Shown here: piece after piece, positions 35,388 through 43,278 of the stretch
How the letters are laid out: each line of letters starts with the position of its first letter
Numbering within the stretch: position 1 is the first letter of the stretch
Assembly: GCF_028128765.1 (NCBI RefSeq)
Contig: NZ_LBJG01000026.1
Location: 110,071-174,070, forward strand
Direction of reading: 5' to 3'
Length of the DNA: 64,000 bases
From: Bradyrhizobium sp. CCBAU 51627
Lineage (GTDB): Bacteria; Pseudomonadota; Alphaproteobacteria; Rhizobiales; Xanthobacteraceae
The notes under the pieces: generated by a model
Told to the model about the DNA's origin: nothing
Databases searched by the model: none
What the model saw: only the letters and a program-made list of their open reading frames with translations
Program-made: the position numbers and the translations under genes

Positions 35388-36539
35388 ATGTCAAACGCCG
35401 CTTACGTCGCTGAAACAAATGATAAAATCAGCCTCCGCCCCTCTCGGCAGGCGATCCGGCGGGCGGCCATCGGGTTGGCGTTGGCGCTCGGCATCGCCGT
35501 AGCGGGCGATTACGGCTACGATTACCTAAAGACGGGTCGCTACCTCGAATCGACCGACGATGCCTATGTGAAGGCCGATTCCACGATCATCGCACCGAAG
35601 GTCTCCGGCTATATTGCCAAGGTGCTGGTCAGCGACAACGAGAAGGTCAGAGCCGGCCAGGTGCTGGCCAGAATCGACGACCGTGATTTCAGGGCTGCGC
35701 TCGGCCAGGCCCGCGCCGACGTCGCTGCAGCCGAAGCCTCGGTCCGAAACCTCGATGCGCAGCTCGAGCTGCAACAGCCGATCATCGAGCAGAGCACGGC
35801 CGACGTCACCGCGGCCGACGCTAATCTGAAATTCGCACAGGAAGAGCGCGCCCGCTACGACGATCTGATGAAGTCGGGCTCCGGCACGATCCAGCGCGCG
35901 CAGCAGACCGATGCGGCGCTCCGCGCCAGCAATGCGCAATTGCAGCACGCCAAGTCGGGCCTGGTGGCCGCACAGCGCAAGGTCGACGTGCTCACCACCC
36001 AGCGTGCGCAGGCCGCGGCGCAGCTCGACCGCGCCCGCGCCGTCGCGGAGCAGGCCGAGCTGAACCTGTCCTATACCGAGATCACCGCGCCCGTTGACGG
36101 CACAGTCGGCGCCCGGTCTTTGCGCGTCGGCCAGTACGTGCAGGCCGGCACACAATTGATGGCGGTGGTGCCGCTCGACGCGGTTTATGTGGTCGCTAAT
36201 TTCAAGGAGACGCAGCTCACGCATGTGCGCGCGGGCCAGCCGGTCGAGCTGCATGTCGACAGCTTTCGCAATCGCACGCTTCATGGCCATGTCGACAGTC
36301 TTTCGCCGGCCAGCGGACTCGAATTCGCGCTGCTGCCGCCCGACAACGCCACCGGCAACTTCACCAAGATCGTGCAGCGCGTGCCGGTGAAGATCGTGCT
36401 TGACGATCACAGTCTCACCGGCCTGCTGCGGCCCGGCATGTCGGCGGTGCCGACGGTCGACACCAAGGCAACCGTGATAGCCGAGCGCGAGACGACCAAG
36501 CGCGTCGCCGACAACGCAGCACGCGCGAACGGCGGCTGA
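35388..36539 (+). CDS. emrA: EmrA/HlyD-family efflux membrane fusion protein
   Basis: A 383-residue periplasmic adaptor of a tripartite efflux pump. One N-terminal TM anchor (about residues 25-42) is followed by TDDAYVKADSTIIAPKVSGYI, the EmrA-type start of the lipoyl domain. A long alpha-helical hairpin spans about 90-210, then come LNLSYTEITAPVDGTVG and a beta-barrel region (VVANFKETQL). It links the inner-membrane pump (next gene) to an outer-membrane channel that is not encoded here. ATG 35388 with GAGGA upstream is preferred over 35358. It is divergent from a LysR gene. Confidence 0.92.
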   Translation: MSNAAYVAETNDKISLRPSRQAIRRAAIGLALALGIAVAGDYGYDYLKTGRYLESTDDAYVKADSTIIAPKVSGYIAKVLVSDNEKVRAGQVLARIDDRDFRAALGQARADVAAAEASVRNLDAQLELQQPIIEQSTADVTAADANLKFAQEERARYDDLMKSGSGTIQRAQQTDAALRASNAQLQHAKSGLVAAQRKVDVLTTQRAQAAAQLDRARAVAEQAELNLSYTEITAPVDGTVGARSLRVGQYVQAGTQLMAVVPLDAVYVVANFKETQLTHVRAGQPVELHVDSFRNRTLHGHVDSLSPASGLEFALLPPDNATGNFTKIVQRVPVKIVLDDHSLTGLLRPGMSAVPTVDTKATVIAERETTKRVADNAARANGG

Positions 36540-36550
36540 TCCAGGAAAAG

Positions 36551-36585
36551 TCCGGCAGGATCATCAAGCCCTGCCGGATGATCCT
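36551..36585 (+). promoter_or_regulatory. mutually exclusive hairpins between emrA and emrB genes
   Basis: TCCGGCAGG (36551-36559) can pair with CCTGCCGGA (36570-36578). Alternatively AGGATCAT (36557-36564) can pair with ATGATCCT (36578-36585). The two stems share bases and cannot form together, an attenuator-like arrangement 12 bp after the adaptor gene and 72 bp before the pump gene. Neither is followed by a T tract. Confidence 0.4.
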
Positions 36586-36656
36586 TCCAAGATTTCCGCG
36601 ATTATCGAAACCACCCGCCTGACGCATCCTGTCTCCACATCAGAGACGAGGCCTCC

Positions 36657-38276
36657 ATGAGCACGCTCCAACCAGCCCTTGACGCCGCTTCCGCCGTCAG
36701 CATCCCCGCCCCGGCCGCTGTGCCGGCGACTCCGGTCGTCTCCGCCAAAACGTGGATCGCCGTGATCGGCGCCACGCTCGGTGCATTCATGGCGGTGCTG
36801 AACATCCAGATCGTCAACGCCTCGCTCGCCGACATCCAGGGCGCGATCGGCGCCGGCATCGATGACGGTGGCTGGATCTCGACCTCCTATCTGATCGCCG
36901 AGATCGTTGTGATCCCGCTGTCCGGCTGGCTCGCGCAGGTGTTCTCGATCCGCATCTATCTCCTCACGAATGCGATCCTGTTCTTGGTCCTGTCCGCGGC
37001 CTGCGCGCTGGCGCAGGACCTGCCGCAGATGATCATGCTTCGTGCCGTGCAGGGCTTTACCGGCGGCGTGCTGATCCCGATGGCGTTCACGCTCATCATC
37101 ACGCTGCTGCCACGTGCCAAGCAGCCGGTCGGCCTTGCGTTGTTCGCGCTGTCGGCGACCTTCGCGCCCGCGATCGGCCCAACCATCGGCGGATATCTCA
37201 CCGAGAATTTTGGCTGGCAGTACATCTTCTACGTCAACCTCGTCCCCGGAGCGATCATGGTCAGCATGCTCTGGTATGCGCTCGAGCCCAAGCCGATGAA
37301 GCTGTCGCTGCTCCGCGACGGCGACTGGGCCGGCATCATCACCATGGCGATCGGCCTCTCCGCGCTTCAAACCGTTCTGGAAGAGGGCAACAAGGACGAC
37401 TGGTTCGGCTCGCCCTTGATCGTCAAGCTCGGCGTGATCGCGGCCGTGGCGCTGACTGCCTTCCTGATCATCGAGCTGACCGTGAAGAAGCCGCTGTTGA
37501 ACCTGCGCCTCCTGGTCCGCCGCAATTTCGGCTTCGGCATGCTCGCCAACTTCCTGCTCGGCATCGCGCTATACGGTTCGGTGTTCGTCCTGCCGCAATA
37601 TCTGTCACGCATCCAGGGCTACAATGCCGAGCAGATCGGCACGGTGCTGGCGTGGACCGGACTGCCGCAGCTCGTGCTGATCCCGTTGGTGCCGCGCCTG
37701 ATGCAGAAATTCGACGCGCGGATCATCATCGGTATCGGTTTCGTGCTGTTCGCTGGCTCGAACTTCATGAATATCTTCATGACCAACGACTACGCGGCCG
37801 ATCAGCTATTGTGGCCCAATGTCGTGCGCGCCGTCGGTCAGGCGCTGGTGATGGCGCCGCTGTCGGCGGTCGCGACATCAGGCATTGAGCCAGAGAATGC
37901 GGGCTCAGCCTCCGGCCTGTTCAACATGATGCGCAACCTCGGCGGCGCAGTCGGGATCGCACTGCTGCAGACCGTCCTGACCAAGCGCGAGCAGTATCAC
38001 TCCAACGTGCTGATGCAGTCGGTCTCGGTGTTCGAGCAGGCCACCCGCACGCGGCTGGAACAGCTCACGCAGTATTTCATTAATCACGGCGTGCTCGACC
38101 GTGCGGATGCCGCGCATCGTGCCTTTGTCGCGATCGGCCATACCGTCCAGAAGCAGGCCTATATTCTCGCCTTCAGCGACACGTTCTATCTGCTCGGCAT
38201 GGCGCTGATCGTGGCCTTGATCGCTGTATTCTTTCTGAAGAAACCCGGCCAGGCATCGGCCGGCGGAGCCCACTGA
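36657..38276 (+). CDS. emrB: EmrB/QacA-family (DHA2) MFS drug efflux transporter
   Basis: A 539-residue proton-driven multidrug exporter with the 14 membrane segments of the DHA2 family. The family's motif C-like and N-terminal regions are seen in FMAVLNIQIVNASLADIQG and WISTSYLIAEIVVIPLSGWL; FALSATFAPAIGPTIGGYL and ENFGWQYIFYVNL are the hallmark EmrB sequences, and NPxxAGSA-type SGIEPENAGSASGLFN occurs near residue 420. It acts with the EmrA-type adaptor encoded upstream (117 bp). Regulation is probably by the divergent LysR protein. Substrate unknown. Confidence 0.94.
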   Translation: MSTLQPALDAASAVSIPAPAAVPATPVVSAKTWIAVIGATLGAFMAVLNIQIVNASLADIQGAIGAGIDDGGWISTSYLIAEIVVIPLSGWLAQVFSIRIYLLTNAILFLVLSAACALAQDLPQMIMLRAVQGFTGGVLIPMAFTLIITLLPRAKQPVGLALFALSATFAPAIGPTIGGYLTENFGWQYIFYVNLVPGAIMVSMLWYALEPKPMKLSLLRDGDWAGIITMAIGLSALQTVLEEGNKDDWFGSPLIVKLGVIAAVALTAFLIIELTVKKPLLNLRLLVRRNFGFGMLANFLLGIALYGSVFVLPQYLSRIQGYNAEQIGTVLAWTGLPQLVLIPLVPRLMQKFDARIIIGIGFVLFAGSNFMNIFMTNDYAADQLLWPNVVRAVGQALVMAPLSAVATSGIEPENAGSASGLFNMMRNLGGAVGIALLQTVLTKREQYHSNVLMQSVSVFEQATRTRLEQLTQYFINHGVLDRADAAHRAFVAIGHTVQKQAYILAFSDTFYLLGMALIVALIAVFFLKKPGQASAGGAH

Positions 38277-38304
38277 TCCGTCCAAACAAGTAAGGAGAAC
38301 GACC

Positions 38305-38766
38305 ATGAAGCCCCGCATGAATTTCTACCAGGCTGCCCCCGACACGATGAAGGCGCTGATGGCGCTGGAAGAGCAGATCCAGTCGACCGGTCTGGAGAAA
38401 TCGCTGATCGAGCTCGTCAAGATCCGGGCCTCGCAGATCAACGGTTGCGCCTTCTGCATCAACATGCATACCGAAGACGCGCGCAAGCGCGGCGAGACCG
38501 AGCAGCGCATCTACCTGCTCAACGCCTGGCGCGAATCTCCGCTCTATACGGATCGCGAGCGCGCCGCGCTGGCCTGGACCGAAGCCGTGACACTGATCGC
38601 GGAGACGCATGCTCCCGACGATGTTTATGAAGAGGTCCGTGCCCACTTCTCCGATGCGGAAACGGTAAACCTGACCATGCTGATCGGCGCCATCAACGCC
38701 TGGAACAGGATTGCAATCGCGTTCCGCGCGGTTCATCCGGTAAAGGTGAAGGCGTCGGTGGCATGA
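38305..38766 (+). CDS. carboxymuconolactone decarboxylase / AhpD-like protein
   Basis: A 153-residue AhpD-like protein. The redox CxxC with downstream His appears as NGCAFCINMHTEDARKRGE near residue 50, the pattern of peroxidase-type CMD proteins (Cys-x-x-Cys-x3-His). It probably reduces peroxides or acts on an electrophile rather than being a true decarboxylase. It is 28 bp after the emrB-type gene with its own AAGGAG, so it is part of the efflux operon and may share its LysR control. Confidence 0.92.
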   Translation: MKPRMNFYQAAPDTMKALMALEEQIQSTGLEKSLIELVKIRASQINGCAFCINMHTEDARKRGETEQRIYLLNAWRESPLYTDRERAALAWTEAVTLIAETHAPDDVYEEVRAHFSDAETVNLTMLIGAINAWNRIAIAFRAVHPVKVKASVA

Positions 38767-38818
38767 ACCACGGGCAGCGCCGGCGTGATGTGCGCAACGC
38801 CGTCTCCACATTCTCGAC

Positions 38819-38920
38819 TGTCATGCCCCGGCTTGACCGGGGCATCCAGTACGCCGCGGCCTATCGATTCAATCACCACCGGCTCTGGAATAATGGATCG
38901 CCCGGTCGCGGGCGATGACA
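38819..38920. repeat. dispersed intergenic palindrome
   Basis: Bounded by TGTCAT (38819) and ATGACA (38915), with an inner hairpin GCCCCGG (38825-38831) / CCGGGGC (38837-38843). It resembles the other CGTCAT-ended palindromes of this window and lies between the convergent AhpD-like and transaminase genes, where it could also end transcription. Confidence 0.6.
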
Positions 38921-38934
38921 GCGGTGGCAGCGGC

Positions 38935-39795
38935 CTAAACCGCCGTCGCCTTCGCGAACTCCACATAGATCTCACGCAGGCGCGTCGCCATCGGGCCGGG
39001 CTTGCCATCGCCGATGGTCTTGCCATCGATCGCGACCACCGGCTGTACGAAAGACGAGGCTGACGTGATGAAGGCTTCCTTCGCCGCCAGCGCCTCGGCC
39101 ACAGTGAAGGAACGCTCCTCGACACGAAGCTGGCGCTCTTCGGCGAGCGCGACAACGGCCTTGCGGGTGCAGCCCGGCAGGATCGCGTTGGAGTTCTTGC
39201 GGGTGACGATGACGTCGTCCTGTGTGAGGATGAAGGCCGACGACGAGCCGCCTTCGGTGACAAAGCCGTCTTCCAGCATCCAGGCCTCGCCGGCGCCGGC
39301 CTCGGCTGCGGCCTGCTTGGCCAGCACCTGCGCCAGCAGCGCCACGCTCTTGATGTCGCGGCGCTCCCAGCGGATATCGGGCACCGTAATGACGTTGATG
39401 CCGGTCTTGGCCGCTGCCGCGTTGATGATGTCCTTCTCCGAGGTGAACATCACGAGGCTCGGCTTGATCTCAGCCTTGGGGAACGGAAAGTCGCGGCCCT
39501 TGTCGGCACCGCGCGTGACCTGGAGGTAGACGAGGCCGTTCGCGAGCTTGTTGCGGGCGATCAGCTCTTTCTGCAGTTCAGTGATGCGCTCGACCGTCTC
39601 GGGCAGCTTCAGCTTGATCTCGCCGACCGAACGCTCCAGCCGCGCCAGATGCGAGGCGTTGTCGACCAGCTTGCCGTCGAGCACGGCCGAGACCTCATAG
39701 ATGCCGTCGGCGAACAGGAAACCGCGGTCGAGCACCGAGATTTTCGCGTCCGAGAGCGGGACGAATGAGCCGTTGACATAGGCGATCGGGTCCAA
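38935..39795 (-). CDS. dat: D-amino-acid transaminase (class IV aminotransferase)
   Basis: A 286-residue fold-type IV PLP enzyme. It begins YVNGSFVPLSDAKISVLDRGF and DGIYEVSAVLDG, typical of D-amino-acid transaminases; the PLP lysine is K149 (RDIKSVALL), and the cofactor loop is VTEGGSSSAFIL. The DGIYEV region favours D-alanine-type over branched-chain transaminase, but specificity is not certain. It lies downstream of the gltIJKL importer on the same strand, 191 bp away across a repeat, so it may use imported amino acids. Confidence 0.87.
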   Translation of the reverse strand: MDPIAYVNGSFVPLSDAKISVLDRGFLFADGIYEVSAVLDGKLVDNASHLARLERSVGEIKLKLPETVERITELQKELIARNKLANGLVYLQVTRGADKGRDFPFPKAEIKPSLVMFTSEKDIINAAAAKTGINVITVPDIRWERRDIKSVALLAQVLAKQAAAEAGAGEAWMLEDGFVTEGGSSSAFILTQDDVIVTRKNSNAILPGCTRKAVVALAEERQLRVEERSFTVAEALAAKEAFITSASSFVQPVVAIDGKTIGDGKPGPMATRLREIYVEFAKATAV

Positions 39796-39871
39796 GGCAG
39801 GTCTCCTGGAGAGGAATGGGGGGATTTGGCGCGGTTATACGCCAGTGAGGGGGAACGATCACCCCTCGTTT

Positions 39872-39976
39872 CGTCATTCCGGGCCGGCGCGAAGCGACGA
39901 GCCCAGAATCCACTTCACCTCGCACATTGCCGCCCCATGGATCCCCGGTTCGCGCTCCGCGCGCCCCGGGATGACG
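39872..39976. repeat. dispersed intergenic palindrome between gltL and dat
   Basis: Ends CGTCATTCCGG (39872) and CCGGGATGACG (39966-39976) form an almost perfect inverted repeat around about 80 nt of GC-rich sequence. It has the same CGTCAT/ATGACG ends as the copies at 6614, 46304 and 48842. It could separate expression of the transaminase gene from the importer genes upstream. Confidence 0.7.
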
Positions 39977-39986
39977 GCAGCGGGAA

Positions 39987-40718
39987 TTAATGCGACAGAA
40001 TCTTCGACAAAAACTTCTGCGCGCGGTCGCTACGGGGCTTGCCGAAGAAATCGTCCTTCGGGGCATCCTCGACGATCTCGCCGCGGTCCATGAAGATGAC
40101 GCGGTTGGCGACCTTGCGGGCGAAGCCCATTTCGTGAGTCACGACCATCATGGTCATGCCTTCGCGGGCAAGGTCCACCATGACGTCGAGCACTTCACTG
40201 ACCATCTCAGGATCGAGCGCCGAGGTCGGCTCGTCGAACAGCATCACGATCGGATCCATCGCGAGCGCCCGGGCGATCGCAACGCGCTGCTGCTGGCCGC
40301 CGGAGAGCTGCGCGGGGAATTTCTGCGCCTGCTCCTTCAACCCGACGCGCTCCAGCAGCTGCATGCCCTTGGTCTGCGCCTTGTCGTGCGAGCGGCCGAG
40401 CACCTTCTCCTGCGAGAGACAGAGATTGTCGATGATCTTCAAATGCGGGAACAGCTCGAAGTGCTGGAACACCATGCCGACGCGCGAGCGCAGCTTCGGC
40501 AGATTGGTCTTGGGATCATTGACCTTGGTGCCGTCGACCGAGATGTCCCCGCTCTGGAACGGCTCCAGCGCGTTGACGCATTTGATCAAGGTCGACTTGC
40601 CCGAGCCCGAGGGTCCGCAGACCACGACGACCTCACCCTTGGTGACGCTGGTGGTGCAGTCGGTCAGCACCTGAAAGCTCGGGCTGTACCATTTGTTGAC
40701 GTGGCTGATTTCGATCAT
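39987..40718 (-). CDS. gltL: amino-acid ABC transporter ATP-binding protein, GltL type
   Basis: A 243-residue ABC ATPase for polar amino-acid uptake. Walker A is GPSGSGKST (near residue 35), Q-loop FQHFELFPH, signature LSGGQQQRVAIARALA, Walker B VMLFDEPTSALD and switch His in VVTHEMGF. The close match to GltL/GlnQ/AatP proteins identifies the importer class. ATG 40716-40718 starts 13 bp after the GltK-type permease gene. It is the last gene of the gltIJKL set and powers glutamate/aspartate import. Confidence 0.93.
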   Translation of the reverse strand: MIEISHVNKWYSPSFQVLTDCTTSVTKGEVVVVCGPSGSGKSTLIKCVNALEPFQSGDISVDGTKVNDPKTNLPKLRSRVGMVFQHFELFPHLKIIDNLCLSQEKVLGRSHDKAQTKGMQLLERVGLKEQAQKFPAQLSGGQQQRVAIARALAMDPIVMLFDEPTSALDPEMVSEVLDVMVDLAREGMTMMVVTHEMGFARKVANRVIFMDRGEIVEDAPKDDFFGKPRSDRAQKFLSKILSH

Positions 40719-40731
40719 GGCCGAACTTGCC

Positions 40732-41424
40732 CTAGCGGATGATGGCGATGCGCGTCTGGAGGCGGCGGACGCCGTAGGACGCGATACAGGAAATGGTGAA
40801 GTAGACGACGGCCGCAAACAGATACATCTCGACCAGGCGGCCGTCGCGCTGCGCGACCTTGCTGGCGGCACCGAGGAAGTCCGTAATCGACAGCACGTAG
40901 ACCAGCGAGGTGTCCTGGAACAGCACGATGGTTTGCGTGATCAGCACGGGCAGCATATTGCGGAAGGCTTGCGGCAGCACGACGTAACGCATGGTTTGCG
41001 CGTAGGTCAGGCCGAGCGCGCTGGCGGCGGCCGGCTGGCCCCGCGAGATCGACTGGATGCCGGCGCGCATGATCTCGGAGAAGTAGGCCGCCTCGAACAT
41101 GATGAAGGTGATGAGCGAGGACGCGAACGCGCCGACGCTGATCGGCCGCGAGGCCCCGGTCAGCCACTGTCCGATATAGGGCACCAGGAAGTAGAACCAG
41201 AAGATCACCAGCACCAGCGGCAGCGAGCGCATGAAGTCGACATAGAGGCCGGCAATCTGTCCGAGCACCCTGAAGCCCGAAAGACGCATCAAGGCGATCG
41301 CCGTGCCGAAGACCAGGCCGCCGAGGGCGGACAGCGCCGTCAGCATCACCGTGAAGCTCATGCCCTCGTAGAACAGATAGGGCAGCGCGCGGATGATGAC
41401 GTCGAAATCGAAATTGCTGAACAT
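40732..41424 (-). CDS. gltK: amino-acid ABC transporter permease, GltK type
   Basis: A 230-residue permease with five to six membrane segments. It contains the polar amino-acid HisM/GltK pattern FMRSLPLVLVIFWFYFLVP and the EAA loop EIMRAGIQSISRGQPAAASALG that docks on the ATPase. It pairs with the GltJ-type permease encoded 4 bp upstream. ATG 41422-41424 is chosen over a start 39 nt upstream, which would overlap gltJ. It belongs to the glutamate/aspartate-type importer. Confidence 0.92.
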   Translation of the reverse strand: MFSNFDFDVIIRALPYLFYEGMSFTVMLTALSALGGLVFGTAIALMRLSGFRVLGQIAGLYVDFMRSLPLVLVIFWFYFLVPYIGQWLTGASRPISVGAFASSLITFIMFEAAYFSEIMRAGIQSISRGQPAAASALGLTYAQTMRYVVLPQAFRNMLPVLITQTIVLFQDTSLVYVLSITDFLGAASKVAQRDGRLVEMYLFAAVVYFTISCIASYGVRRLQTRIAIIR

Positions 41425-41428
41425 GGCG

Positions 41429-42160
41429 CTATTTCCCCGTGATGTAGCCGGGGATCGCGACATAGCGCTCGAGGAAGCGCATCGCGGTCACGACGACGGC
41501 GTTGACGAGGAGATAGAGCAGCGTTGCGGCGGTGAAAGCCTCGAACACCTGGAACGAGAATTCCTGCATCGAGCGCGCCTCTCCGGTCAGCTCGAGCAGG
41601 CCGATGGTGATGGCGACCGCGGTGTTCTTGATGGTGTTGAGGAACTCGGAGGTCAGCGGCGGCAGGATGATGCGGAACGCCATCGGCAGCAGCACGTAGC
41701 GATAGCCCTGCACCGTCGTCAGCCCGAGCGCGGTCGCCGCCATTCTCTGCCCCCTGGGCAGCGACGAAATTCCCGCCTGCAATTGCACGGCAACGCGGGC
41801 CGACATGAACAGGCCGATGCCGATCGCAGCGGTCCAGAACGGCGCATTCGGCAATTGCTTCAGCCACAGGCCAGCAGATTTCGGCAGCAGTTCCGGCAGC
41901 ACGAAGAACCACAGGAACAGCTGCACCAAGAGCGGCATGTTGCGGAAAAATTCGACGTAGGCGAAGCCGAACCAGTTGGCGCCTTTCGACGGCAACGTGC
42001 GCATCACGCCGACGACCGAGCCGGTGATCAGAGCGATGATCCAGGCCAGCACTCCGGTTTCGAGGGTCAGCGCCAGTCCCGACAGCAACAGGTCGAGATA
42101 GGTGCCGGTCCCCATCGGGTTCGGCTGGAAAAAGATTCCCCAGTTCCAATGGTAGTTCAC
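41429..42160 (-). CDS. gltJ: amino-acid ABC transporter permease, GltJ type
   Basis: A 243-residue permease beginning NYHWNWGIFFQPNPMGTGTYLD-like, the GltJ N-terminus. It has VEFFRNMPLLVQLFLWFFVLP (family signature) and an EAA-like loop LQAGISSLPRGQRMAATALG. About five membrane segments. With GltK it forms the channel of a glutamate/aspartate importer. Its start at ATG 42158-42160 lies 116 bp from the gltI stop, and that gap contains a 15-bp hairpin likely to lower its expression relative to the binding protein. Confidence 0.93.
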   Translation of the reverse strand: MNYHWNWGIFFQPNPMGTGTYLDLLLSGLALTLETGVLAWIIALITGSVVGVMRTLPSKGANWFGFAYVEFFRNMPLLVQLFLWFFVLPELLPKSAGLWLKQLPNAPFWTAAIGIGLFMSARVAVQLQAGISSLPRGQRMAATALGLTTVQGYRYVLLPMAFRIILPPLTSEFLNTIKNTAVAITIGLLELTGEARSMQEFSFQVFEAFTAATLLYLLVNAVVVTAMRFLERYVAIPGYITGK

Positions 42161-42210
42161 GTGTCCCCCGCGCGAACGCGCCAGTCAGAGATGTTCCGCC
42201 GCCTATGCAA

Positions 42211-42247
42211 ATGTCCGGCCACTCTGGTGTCAAGAGTGGCCGGACAT
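42211..42247 (-). promoter_or_regulatory. 15-bp perfect hairpin between gltI and gltJ
   Basis: 42211-42225 pairs perfectly with 42233-42247 (15 bp, loop GGTGTCA). It lies on the transcript 29 nt after the gltI stop and about 50 nt before gltJ, with no T tract. Such hairpins after a binding-protein gene usually stabilise its mRNA or partly terminate transcription, giving more binding protein than permease. Confidence 0.65.
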
Positions 42248-42276
42248 GATCCCGATCGAAAGATCGAGGTTTTATC

Positions 42277-43188
42277 CTACTTGTAGTCGTCCGGGTTCGG
42301 CGAGTCCGAAGGCTTGGCGAACTCGTGCTTCAGCTCAGCCGAGATCGGCGTGTTGAGATTGAGGCCCTTGGGCGGGATCTTGCTCATAAACCACTTGTCG
42401 TAAAGCTTCTGGCCTTCTCCGGAGGTGTAGAGCGCGGCCGTCGCGGCATCGACCACCTTCTTGAACGCGACGTCGTCCTTGCGCAGCATGATGCCGTAGG
42501 GCTCGGGCTTGGAGAACGCATCCTTGGAGATGACGTAATCGGACGGATTCTTTGAGCCGGCAACGAGGCTGGCGAGCAGGATGTCATCCATCACGAAGGC
42601 AACAGCGCGATCGGTCTCAACCATCAGAAAGGCTTCGGCGTGGTCCTTGGCCGGGATGATGTTGGCGCCGAGCTTCTTCTCGACGTTGGCTTCGGTCAGC
42701 TGCTTGATGTTGGTGGTGCCGGCGGTGGAGACCACCGTCTTGCCCTTGAGGTCGTCGATCGACTTCAGCCCGCTCGACTTTTTGAAGACGTAGCGGCTGG
42801 CGGTCAGGAAGTGGGTGTTGGTGAACCACACCTGCTTCTGGCGCTCGGCGTTGTTGGTGGTCGAGCCGCATTCGAGATCGATGGTCCCGTTGGCCATCAG
42901 CGGGATACGGGTCGCGGAGGTGACGGGATTGAGCTTCACCTCGAGCTTGTCGAGCTTGAGCTCCTTCTTCACGGCGTCGACGATCTTGTAGCAGATGTCC
43001 ATCGCGAACCCGACGGGCTTCTGGTTATCGTCGAGATAGGAGAACGGGATCGAGGAGTCGCGGAATCCCAGGGTGATGGCGCCGGTGTCCTTGATGTTCT
43101 TCAGCGTGCCGGTCAGCTCCGCGGCCCCAGCCTGGCTGACAACGAAGGTCGCGGCGAGCGCGAGCCCGATGTGACGGAAATGTTTCAC
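42277..43188 (-). CDS. gltI: amino-acid ABC transporter substrate-binding protein, GltI type
   Basis: A 303-residue periplasmic binding protein. The signal peptide (about residues 1-22, ending QAGAAE) precedes TLKNIKDTGAITLGFRDSSIPFSYLDD and PVGFAMDICYKIV, the GltI/AatJ pattern for acidic amino acids. LMANGTIDLECGSTTNN follows near residue 95; it holds two Cys positions (C64 region and C104 region) that may pair. GTG 43186-43188 is chosen because GGGGGA lies just upstream and it puts the signal peptide at the N-terminus. First gene of gltIJKL. Confidence 0.93.
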   Translation of the reverse strand: MKHFRHIGLALAATFVVSQAGAAELTGTLKNIKDTGAITLGFRDSSIPFSYLDDNQKPVGFAMDICYKIVDAVKKELKLDKLEVKLNPVTSATRIPLMANGTIDLECGSTTNNAERQKQVWFTNTHFLTASRYVFKKSSGLKSIDDLKGKTVVSTAGTTNIKQLTEANVEKKLGANIIPAKDHAEAFLMVETDRAVAFVMDDILLASLVAGSKNPSDYVISKDAFSKPEPYGIMLRKDDVAFKKVVDAATAALYTSGEGQKLYDKWFMSKIPPKGLNLNTPISAELKHEFAKPSDSPNPDDYK

Positions 43189-43278
43189 TTTTAGTCCCCC
43201 TTTCAGGATGATGCGGCCGGATGCAAGCACAAATCGGCCCGGATTAGAATGTGACTTTCGGCTGGATGGCGGCCCAGG

